NCBI GenBank assembly: GCA_934045075.1
Contig: OW203740.1
Coordinates: 16,008,944-16,072,943, forward strand
Length of the DNA: 64,000 nt
Direction: 5' to 3'
Origin: Yponomeuta sedellus
Lineage: Eukaryota > Arthropoda > Insecta > Lepidoptera > Yponomeutidae
Shown: one piece after another, positions 41,089-53,000 of the stretch
Layout of the letters: each line of letters opens with the position of its first letter
How positions within the stretch are numbered: position 1 is the first letter of the stretch
Made by a program: the position numbers and the translations under genes
The notes under the pieces: model-generated
What the model was told of the DNA's origin: nothing
Databases searched by the model: none
Seen by the model: only the letters and a program-made list of their open reading frames with translations

Positions 41089-44000
41089 CTGCGGGAGACG
41101 AGGCCGGGGTTAACTAGAACTGTACGGTGCAACCGCACATCTTTTGTACAGTCAGCATTTCCATCAATTCACCTAACTAACGGGGAAACTGATTTTAGTT
41201 CGCAACTGCCAATCAGCCGCGCCGCGCGTACGTACTTAGCATTTCGTTGAATAGTTTAATATAGTGATAGTTTAACAGCACTTGACTTCTTTAATTTCTA
41301 GCAGATAGCACCCGAGCTAGCTACCCCATTTAGCTACCCGGTTACAAGACTATAGCTAATCTCGTAACCAACCGTAAGAGCCCTACCTGATCATAGCGTG
41401 ACTAGTAGGCGCTCTTACAATTATGTTCCTTCGAGCTGGATGTAGCGATTTTTCGAAAGTAGTCAAAATTCCTTCTTCTTGCGGTAAACCTACGATCACT
41501 TAAAAGTATAAGTAGTTAAAACTGTTTTTACACGGATTTAAGCTCGTTTATTACATTTTTACAATTTTCCGACGTTTCGGCACTTTTACAGGTGCCGTGG
41601 TCTCGAATGTCTGAAAAAGACGCCTACCACCTCAGTCATCCGAGACCACGGCACCTGTAAAAGTGCCCAAACGTCGAAAAATTTTATAAACAAGCATAAA
41701 TCCGTGTAAAAAAAGTTTTAATTATGTCTACTGCTCGTGTTAACCTTAGAAAATAATGTATAAGTAGTTGTTACTTAAAAAAACATACCACGACGCAGGA
41801 TCCTACAACCACATCCTTCCAGTCGTGCTTATAGTGGAACCTTTAAAACAGGCCGGTGTACGTGTCTAGTACAGTGTTTGAAGCCTATTAGTAAGCCTAC
41901 GACCTTGCAGTGTTTACAGTGTTTGAAGCCTATTAGTAAGCCTACGACCTTGCAGTGTTTACAGTGTTTGAAGCCTATTAGTAAGCCTACGACCTTGCTG
42001 TATTTGTTTATAAAACATACCACGACCATAGCGTAGATCGCCCCTATGCAGAATCCTGCAGCGACATCGCTCCAGTGGTGCTTGTGGTCGACCACGCGCG
42101 AGAGGCCGGTGTACCAGGCGGCTATCAGCACGGCGTACTGGACGCCGTGGCGTAGGAGCTTGGAGCCGCGCCATCGCGCCTTCACTTGGACGTAGAACTG
42201 GAAGAGATGCGGTGGTGAATAAGGAAATCATCTACAGACATGAATTTTCCAGGCCTAAACTACGAATCAAAGCGGAAAATGGCAAACCCTGGTAGTGGCC
42301 TATCTCCTTCAGGAATAGTAGATTGCTAAACGAGAGTAGAACGAATCATTTGCCGAGGTATTTAGACGGCTATAGTCCGAGTAGGAGTTGTGTGGTAACA
42401 CAGATTAAACATGAACTTGCGTCCTTCCCCCTCTTCTGTTGTCATTTAGATACTAAGAGCATCTGTTAATTTCATCAGATCTAATAAAACCGTTTTCAGT
42501 GTGATTTAATGGTGTTGTGTTAATTAATCGCATCCCTGGCACACTCCAGTATCCAGTGAAATTGGAGTTACAACAAGTTGATTCTTTTATCCGTGTCAAA
42601 CACTCTTCTTTTCATTTCGAATATGAGGAAAATAAAAACTCATTCTTAATGTTCAAATCTTAGCATAATTCAAATTACCTATTTTTTTTGGATTCCGTCA
42701 CAGATACTATAACAAATTAGTACCCGCAAATAAGTATGCGCCAGGACCTAAGCTACTACGCCACAGCGTACTAGAAGCCGTAGCGTAGGAGCTTGGAGCT
42801 GGACGTAGAACTGGAAGAGATGCGGCGGCGAATGAGGAAATCATCTACAGACATGAATTTTCCGGGCCTAAACTACGAATCAAAGCGGAAAATGGCAAAA
42901 CCCTTGTAGTGGCCTCTCCCCTTCAGGAAATAAGTGTGCCCCAGGTGCTAAGCTCCTACAACTACGAGCTTGGAGCCGCGCTGTCGCGCTTTCACTTTGA
43001 CGTAGAACTGGAAGAGATGCGGTGATGAATAAAGATATCACTTATAGGCAAGAGGTTTGAGACGACTAAACTAAGAATGAAAGCGGAAAAATGGCAAAGC
43101 CTGGTAGTGGCCTATCCCCTTCGGGAAATAAGTGCGCCAGGAGTTAAACTCCTACGTCACGGTGTACTGGAAGCCGTAGCATAGCGTCTACTTGGACGTA
43201 GAACTGGAAGAGATGCAGTGATGAATATGAGTTAGTACGTGAGTATCACGTATAGTGCAGCGCACTAGTTATTAAAACTCTAGATTTAGCGATGAAAGTA
43301 TTATCGCTAAATCTAGAGTTTTAATATCTTTTTTATCATAAACACCAAGCCTAGCTGAGAGTCTCAACACGACTGACACCTAAATAGACAAAAAGTATCG
43401 ATATTCTTCAAATAATTCAAACTCTGCCTAAACGGCTACGCCAGCCAGCTATTATAAAGAAGTATCGTTACTAAACCAAGAAAGAAAGCGGTGTAGGGGT
43501 ATCGTGTTGCACACGCTCCTGTATATGCATGTTAATCAGAAAATAAATCAGTCTTGTTGTAACCGCAGTACGGCTCGCGTTCGTTTCATTTGTCTGCCCG
43601 TATACACACACTAGGTATCTATTCCGACAGTGTCAAACCTCACAACTGGTGACACCGACGTGAGTTATTATTCATAGAAGTGGTTCTGCGGACTGAAACG
43701 ATGAATAGTGACCAGCAGCATGGTAGAGTACCCGTGCCAGCACCGGCACCAACACCAGCCAGCACAAGCTCAGCGACGACACCATGGCCAACAGGGCAAA
43801 CGCCACCCCCACCAACAGAACTTGCGACAATATCAGTGGCTTCTAGAATCCCCGATTTCTGGATAGAAATGCCAAAACATTGGTTCGCGCAGTTTGAGGC
43901 CATTATGGCTCCCCAGAAACAAGGTGACGAAGTGAAGTTTAACCTCGTCATTTCGAAATTAGGTCGAGACGCACTGCGCCAGATAAGTGACATCCTTTTC

Positions 44001-47000
44001 GCACCCCCGGCCCAAAATAAATACCAAGCAATTAAAGACCGTTTATTGACGGTTTTCGAAGAGTCTCCTGAGCGACAGTTCCAGCGCCTACTAGGAGAAA
44101 TGGACCTCGGCACACAAAAGCCAACGCAATTGTTAAGGCGCATGAAAGAACTAGCGGTTAGTAGCGAAGTCTCAGACCAGACACTAAGAAATTTATGGAT
44201 GGCCAAGTTACCAGGCGCCGTGAAGGCAGTATTAGCGGTAAGTCAGGACCAACAGCTCGATAACCTCGCAGTGATGGCTGACAAAATCCTCGAAAACACA
44301 AGGAGTGTCGACATAGCTGAGGTAGCACCCCCACCACCGTTCAACTTCGCCTTCGGAGAGATGATGTCACAGATGAAGAGGTTGCCGCCATCCGGAGCGA
44401 AATGAAACAACGCGGACGCAGCGACTCCAGGGGACGCAGCCGCAACGTTTCAAGGTCAAGATCCCGTGGCCCCCGGAGGACCCCAGAAGACCCAGATTGG
44501 CTGTGCAGGTACCACTTTCGCTTCAGGGGACGAGCGGTAAACTGCGAGGAGCCCTGCGCGTGGGCCCGGAAGACAGGAAAAAACTAGATGCAGTGCAGTC
44601 AGCGGCGGATGACTGTATCACGAATGCGAATCACCGCCTATGTGTTTTGGACAGAAGAAGTAAGTGGAAATTTTTAGTGGATACAGGTGCTAATATTTCT
44701 GTTTTACCACCCTCCTTCGTAGAAAAGTGTAAAAGTCAAGAGTCATCCAAATACAAACTGTACGCGGCAAATGGAACAGAAATCAAAACCTATGGTGTTC
44801 AAACTCTGGTGCTTAATTTAAACCTACGAAGAGACTACCGTTGGACGTTTATAGTAGCTGATGTTAAGCAACCCATTCTAGGCGCAGATTTCTTGAGTCA
44901 TTACAGCTTACTGGTTGATTTAGCGAGTCGGAAGCTTGTCGATAAAGTAACGTCATTACAAGTCCTTGCTTCGGTAGTTAACTGCTTAGAGCCCTCCGTC
45001 AAAACCATTGACGAGAAACACCCTTTGCATGATCTATTGTCCAAATATCCCGATTTGACTAAACCCGTATCTTTTAAAGAAATTCCGAAACATTCTGTTT
45101 GCCACCATATTGAAACTACTGGTCCTCCGGTTTATGCGCGGGCAAGGCCATTGCCACCGGATCGGTATAAGAAGGCCAAAGAAGAGTTCAGAATTATGCA
45201 GGAAATGGGTATATGTCAGCCAAGTAAGAGCGCGTGGGCGAGCCCATTACATTTGGTACCCAAAAAAGACGGTCAAATTCGCCCATGTGGAGATTATCGT
45301 AAACTGAACGCGATCACAAAACCAGACAGGTACCCGATTCCCAGGTTACACGACTTCACGTACATGCTGGCTGGAAAAAAAGTGTTTACCCGACTAGATA
45401 TAAACAGAGCCTACCATTTCATTCCTGTTGCAGACGAAGATATAGAAAAAACCGCTATTATCACCCCTTTCGGACTGTACGAATTCCCGAGAATGTCATT
45501 CGGACTTAGAAATGCAGCACAATAGTTTCAACGTTTTATGAATAATTCGGTAATACGTGAATTAGACTTTCTATTCTGCTATATAGACGACATTATCATA
45601 GCCAGTGAGTCCATAGAACAGCACAGGGACCATCTTGAGAAGGTATTTCACCGCTTAGACGAATTTGGCATAACTATAAATATCTCAAAATGTATTTTCG
45701 GTCAGGAAAAAGTGGAATTTTTAGGATATGAAGTCTCTTCAGAAGGGATACGGCCTTTAGACCACAAGGTCAAGGCCATAATAGACTACCCCCGTCCAGA
45801 AACCGTCGAGGAACTCCGTCGGTTTTTGGGTATGTTAAATTTTTACAGGGCTAATTTACCCAATGCGGCAGAATACCAGTCGCATTTAAATACATTCTTG
45901 CATAACACGAAACGCAACGACAAATCTAAAATTACGTAAAGAAGTGTTTCTCAGAAATGATGCCGTACGGAAGCCTTTACAGCCTCCCTACAACGGTCCT
46001 TATAGAGTTATTGAAAGGAAAGGTAAAGTATGGAAAATCCAACTACCTAATCGACAAGCTTACGTCTCGATAGATAGGTTAAAACCGGCTTATACATTAA
46101 ACGAGGAGTTACCTTTGGAAAATCTTGACGAACCTGATGTTATTTTGTCGGAAAAAAACCTGAAGAGATCCCCGAACGGCAAAGTTACTAGATCGGGCCG
46201 CATTGTGAAAACGCCTGCTAGATTTAATATTAATGTCTTAATCTAAGATCAAAGTCCAAAAAAAATATTACATGTAATTAGGTTAGTGAACGTAGACTAA
46301 GCACAACATATTTTTGTAATGTCATACTTAGCAAATATATTCATACTTAGTAAGTAATATAAGGGTATTAAAACCACGGTTTTACCTGACAATATTTTAC
46401 TGTGGTAACAGACGGCAACGTAACACGAAGCCCGCCATGGGTAACACGAAGTCCACCGAAAACAACCTGGTGGTCGCACAACCAAACGCAAACATAGGAC
46501 AGCAGATAAACCAGTTCAACATCATGATGGCGAGTTTTATCGCCCTACTACTTGCGGTCTGCATCTACATCATCTGGTCGCTATGCCGCCGCAGAGTGAA
46601 AAAGTGGCTCCACAAGGAGATAACGTCCGTCACCGTACCTACCGTCAAAGTGCATACGGTCCAGCAGCACCAACAGCCTAGTGCAACTTACGTGCAGTGA
46701 ACTATCCAGTGTTTTATTTTAATATTCTTTTCTCTTTTATTATTTTTTTTAACATTATGTATTTTAAAAAAAGGGGGGAATAATGTAGGGGTATCGTGTT
46801 GCACACGCTCCTGTATATGCATGTTAATCAGAAAATAAATCAGTCTTGTTGTAACCGCAGTACGGCTCGCGTTCGTTTCATTTGTCTGCCCGTATACACA
46901 CACTAGGTATCTATTCCGACAGTGTCAAACCTCACAGCGGCAAGTGGTAAGCGCTGGTCCCCTTCCTATCCCCTTCAGGAAATAAGTATGCGCTATGCGC

Positions 47001-50000
47001 TAAGCTCTTACGTCCAGTATGCCGTGGCATAGGAGCTTGGAGCCGCGCCATCGCGCCTTCATTTGGACGTAAATAAACATATTACCTACAGGCAAGAGTT
47101 TTGCGACACCTAAACTACAAATCAAAGCGGAAAATGGCAAACCCTGGTAGTGGCTTCTACCCTTCAGGAAATAAGTGTGCGCCAGGAGCTAGGCTCCTAT
47201 GCCACGGCGTACTGGAAGCCAAATCTACGCCTCCTAGTCGCAAACTAGGTAACGAGCGCCTTGATTAAGTAACTTTCCACGTACACATCTGTGTTCAAAA
47301 ACGAAATATCTACTGGACTTTGTAGTACAATTATGTGGCTCAATATCACGAATCAGATGTCCACTGAAATGCAGTATCAACTATGAGTGACACATCTTCC
47401 GCCACATATCAGTGAAACACTGCGCTTTCTCACACAGATGTATAAGTGAAAAGTTACATAATATAGGTGCATGTAAGAATATCACAAACACGGAAACACC
47501 CGGGCTTCGGCGGGAATCAAACCCATATTTTCTGGTTTGGTAGTCCAGTTCAATCGGGAACGACACGACTTTTTATATTATGAGATCTTGTGCTGATAAC
47601 TATTGGTACTTTCAGATGGAGCAGACTATTAGACGACCATTAACGTGTTTCGGCAACAAAATGTTGATTTTATGATTTAATAACATATAAAACGCGTACT
47701 TCACTTTCACTAAGTATTTCATAAATCTCAAGACTTTTTAAATAAAAACGAAAATAAAACCTAAAAGTTAAAAAAAAAAATGATTTATAAACTAACTTGA
47801 AAAAGTCGGTTTAAAAAATTGTAATCGTTTCACATCACGACTACTTATTAAGGGTTGGAGCGCCACAAGAACTAATTTAGTCAGAAACTCACAATGAAGA
47901 ACAGTGCACTGTACATGGCAAAGCTAGAATGGGCGCTGGGGAATGACAGCCGCATATCCAACAGCTTCTTCTCGTCCGTCTGGACGCAGGAGTAGTCCTG
48001 GATGTAGCCGAGCTGGTTGAGGGGCGCGCTGGCATCGTAGATCGGCTGGCAGACCTGGTGGACAGAATTGAATAACATAACATTTACATACAGGCACATA
48101 CATTGCTTCTGGCCCCACAATAGAATACCCTGTGTCGTGGGAACCAGAAACAACGACATCACAATCATGTAAACATCCAAGACCTGGTTTTTTTTTGTCC
48201 CCCGCCAGGGTTCGAACACGGGACCTCTCGCATGGTAGGCAGATGCACTAACTACTCTACTGAAGTAGAGGACTAGTCTGAGCTTTTCGTTAATATATCC
48301 TACATGCAGTAGCGCCAGCCGCTGTTGAATCGGACTTTTTAGTCATTAAAAAAAGTCAAATTATTAGACACTGCTTAAATTACAGACGACTGTAACGAAA
48401 CCAAAAACCTATGATGATGAGAGGACTAGGCAAGTGTTGTGGAAAAGACAAAATAACGTCGTCGCAAACACACTTCAATCCAGCGTCATCGTATTCGATG
48501 ACGCTTGTGCGCGGTTTAAATGTAGAAAAGTCACGACTTTCACAAAACGCGTGACTCACGGCATTGCACTACCCAGGCAGGACACACTTGACTTATTCTA
48601 CCTGCGACAAAAGTGACGTGTTTACGTGTTACACAAGATAATTTGAAGGACGTTAGCCCGGCACTAGCGTATCTTCATTTAGTCTAGGTTAAAATTTTGT
48701 CTGTGCAACGGGCAAGCAAGTTAGGTTTTTCAAGATTTTTTCCTAAGATCGTGGCCGTAGTGCCTCCCTTGGGTTGTCCATCGTAACGTTTCCGTGTCAA
48801 ACTATGTATGCATTTGACAGCTGGAGTAGATGAAAAAAGTAAAAATTAACGTCACTCAACCCAGTGGATACTTACTTAGTGGATAATAGATCCCCAGATC
48901 TATGATCGTAATAGTATTAATCTATGAAATAAGCTACTCCACAGCTCATGGCTTTAACGGTTGCAGACGGATTGTGTACCTAAGTTATGCGACTGTAGGA
49001 GTCTATTAGTATTAGCGCACGATGGAGGATGTTTTAGATGGCTGTGGGCGTAGTAGAATAAAAACGATAACTCGCATAGTAGAAGAGAAGTAATAGAAAT
49101 AGTAGAAATCTTCGTGGCCTTAGTGAGCTGTTGGCAGGAGGTTCAGAATGTATAACCTCCGCTACACGCCCAGCCCAGAACCAAAGCCTTACTCACGGAC
49201 TGTTAATTTTAGTCTAACCGATACGACCGATACTGCCAACGCTCAAAATAGCGACACCCACCTACAATACTTTCTTTTTCTGAGCGTGTCGATGGCAAAA
49301 CAATTTTCATCTTAAGAAAACAGTTGCGGCCCAGAACTTTGCGAGTCACTTGCAATCAACCCACACAGGTGCAGGTGTTAGGGCACGCAGGGCACGATGA
49401 ACGACGGTCCATCGTCTGAGAAGTACCGCACAAACAGTTCAAATTATCGCTGACGGGATCCGCGAAACGCCACCTGGACATGATATCCTTATATGTAAAT
49501 AGCTTTTATACCGAGACGAATGCCTCAGCGTTACGTTTCTTTGGGGAAGAAGAAAGGAGAAGTTACTCACGTCGTAGAAGTGGGGTCTCAGCCTCCCAAT
49601 GACGTACTTGGCCAGGTTACTGGTGAGCTGCTGGCAGCCCGCGCCAAAGGTGAAGACTCCTATACCGGCGTAAGCCTCCCAGGCCCAGCCTGGGACGAGA
49701 GCCCCGAACACGAACTTATCGCCGACACCCCGGCCTTTCTTGTCGCGGATCACTTCTATGATGATTATCTGGAATTTGATAGGATTTTCTATCGATTCCT
49801 ATTTCTGATTGGGATAGAACTAACCACACATTAGCGTTCGATATAAACCTTTGTATGCCCGCACTGCTGGGGCACGAGTTTCGTCCTGCATCGCTGGAAA
49901 GTTAGGCCTTACTCCACCACAACTGTAAGACAGTGGCGGTGGCGGGCCTGACGGCTTAACGTGCCTTGCGAAGCACGGAAGCGCTTGAAAAATGCCACTA

Positions 50001-53000
50001 GCGGTAGTCACGGATCGGTCACCCATCCCGCACCTGACCGCGCCTGTTGTTGCTTAACTCAAGGGACTGAATATTTTTTTTTTAATGCACTAACAAGTGC
50101 TAAGGACAATTTTAAAAACCTATTGAGAGGCTAAAAATTCCACCCATGCCGGGATTAGAACCCGCGACCTCTGGCTATCCGTGCCAGCGCTCTTCCAAAT
50201 GAGCTAATGGGCGACTCACCGGCATCAGTGAAATTTCGAACCTCTTTACAATACTCTCTGTATTACGTACAGGCGTATTTTAGCCTCTAAATAGGTTTTC
50301 AAGTGATTGATTCCAATCACTCGGTTCGACTAGGCCACGAGCGCTCATTCATTTATTAGGCTAGGAAGAAATATTTTCCAGAGGATTTTCCAAAACGTAT
50401 ATTTTGACACTCAAGGATCGAGACTCAACTCAATCCTTGAGTGTCGAATGTCGTATAAACGATAGTAGGTAACTCTTTGCGTTGACCGAGTAGTTTGATT
50501 TTTTCACAACTTCAATGGGCTGCGGGGTATGGTTGTAATTTCAACTCGATACCTCTGGGCGTTTCCGAGATAAAGGGCCTTGATATCCAGGCGGACGGAT
50601 GGACGAACAATATTGTGATTAATTCGTTAAGGGTTTTGTTTTTTTCTGTTGAGGTACGAAACCCTAGAAACAGTTGCAATCAGTAAGCAAGAGCCAAACG
50701 TAACTTTTATCGGTAGATATCGTGTGGAAAATGTCTTATCTGTTCTGTAGAAGTAAATAAATAAGTAAATTATGTGGATTGGGGGACTTACGGTGACAAC
50801 GTTAAGCGCGAAGCCAATTCCGGCCAGCAGGCCCTCCGAAATAGTCTGCTCCTTGTACGGCAGACGAATGGTCAAGTCATCAGCGAAGAAACCACGGTGA
50901 TAGGGCTCCGCCCATAGGGTCATCGCCAGTAGTGGGAAGCCCACTGGAAGAGAAACCATGACAAATATGTATTACTATTCGTGAAATGTTCGCAATCTTG
51001 TATTGGTCCAACTCTATGAGAGTAGAGAACTTTTATAGACATTAGTCAGTATGTACTAGTCCACTGCTGGACATAGCCCTCCCCTAATGAACGCCATAGC
51101 GCCCTGTCTTCAGGGCGTCTGCCTGCAGTTTTTCGCAGATCGTCATCCCACCTAGTCGGAGGGCGTCTACACTACGTTTGCCGAGTCGCGGTCTCCACTC
51201 AAGAACACGTTTACTCCAACGATTGTCGGTTCTTCGCGAGATATGGCCAGCCCACTGCCACTTCAGCTTGCTGATTCTCTGAGCTATGTCGATAACTTTG
51301 GTTCTCCGTTCCGTACGCAACCCAAACTCAATGCATACTAATACACCATAGCTGTAATTATAAATAAAAAAATAAAATAAAAAAAAATTAAAAAAATATT
51401 TTGGTAAGTACACTATTTTTATTTTTAATGCACTAACCCGTGCTAAGGACAATTTTAAAAACATATTTAGAGGCTAAAAATTCCAATAAAAATAGTATAA
51501 TCATGTGGGTACAGCGATATCATTACGATGTAAAAACCTAACTGCAAAGTAGGTAGTCGGGGCTGTAAGTGATGCAATTTACTTCAACAAGATGTCGCTG
51601 CCTGTACGTAATACAGAGTGTAAAGAGGTTCGAAATTTCACTGATGCCGGTGAGTCGCCCATTAGCTCAGTTGGAAAGAGCGCTGACACGGATAGCCAGA
51701 GGTCGCGGGTTCGAATCCCGGCATGGGTGGAATTTTTAGCCTCTAAATATGTTTTTAAAATTATTTTGTTGCTTCTGCAATAAATCATTCTCTATGTATC
51801 CGGTCCCAAACTGGGATACCCGCTGATATGATAGCCAGACAAGTAGGTACATCACACCGGAAAATAACCCATACTGAAATCGAACAATAATCAAACGTTA
51901 CTGCTAGACCAGCCAGACAGACAATCTGACTGTACGCACGCATCACTGAACTGACCGTTGATAAAAGAGAGACCTTGAAGTTTACGGCAAGTAATAAGTA
52001 GTTTTCCTCTTAGCTCAGTTCCTACTTAGATTCTGCATTGTTAGCTTTATTTTGCTTTACTTTTATTCTCTAAAGGCCAGCGCAGACGAGGGACTATCCC
52101 CCGGGTACTATTTTGTTCGTCGATATAGATCTTGTATAAATTTTATCGAGTAACGCACACGAAGGACTAAAAGTACCCCGTATAAAAGTCCCTCAAGTTA
52201 GCGAGGGCATCAAGAGACTGGAGTGGACAAAAGTTCGGTGTTCTCTTATAAGACGTTTTTCCATTTTATTTTTCAACTCCATGTAGGTAAGTTACAACAC
52301 AATGTAATCTCAGAATATTTGCTTCCATAGCGTACGCTTCACTCAATTTCCGGGGAGCAAAATGACCGCACACCGTAGGCGTTGAGTCCGCGACAAGTAC
52401 TCGGAGTACATTTTTTACGATTCACGGACTTGTGTCCCTCGGGGACAAAAGTCCCTCGTCTGCGCAAGCCTTAATTGCATAGCTAATTTACATAAGGTCA
52501 CTCTTTACATCTAGTCAAATAAAAAACATGAAACATGAAAAAACATAAAAAACACTAAAAGTTTCGTCAACAACACAGATTCTGAAGTCGCTTGTATAAC
52601 GTGTACCTAACTTGTAATGTGCACGCGAGTATTCTAGGTATCTATTGGATAACATTTTAGCGCAGCACTTTCGTATACCCCATGCCTCCGGCATACAATG
52701 TCTTCATCCTATAATGTCCTCATTCAATATTGTCCTGATCCTAAAAAGCCTGCATCCTAAAAATTTCTCCTTCCTATATTGTCTCTATATTACAATGTCT
52801 TCATCCTAAACAGTCCTAATCCTACATTGTCAATAACTCAACTAACAAGATAAATAACTCAAATACTCCCATTTTCTTAGCACATTTAATTTATTTTAAC
52901 AAATCATTGGACAAAATCATTCCAATGTAAAGATTTGTCATTCTTTTGTTGAATATCAGCCGCTGTCTTGGGCTTGAATTCTGGACATCTTTTCTTAAAT

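Larger units (their letters stand above)
43492..46936 (+). mobile_element. Gypsy retrotransposon, CsRn1/Kabuki-like, internally deleted
   Basis: LTRs at 43492-43644 and 46784-46936 (153 bp each, TGTAGGGG...CTCACA) look identical by eye. Target duplication GCGG at 43488-43491 and 46937-46940. Primer-binding site TGGTGACACCGACGTGA at 43647-43663 fits the 3' end of tRNA-Trp with one mismatch, as in the CsRn1 clade. Polypurine tract AAAAAAAGGGGGGAAT precedes the right LTR. Gag, protease, part of RT and the integrase C terminus remain; RNase H and the integrase core are gone. It is inserted antisense to gene B inside the exon-5 fragment array. Confidence 0.9.

Noticed and set aside
43640..44206. 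188-codon minus frame over the Gypsy gag
   Set aside because: Complement of the Gag coding region; no independent signal.
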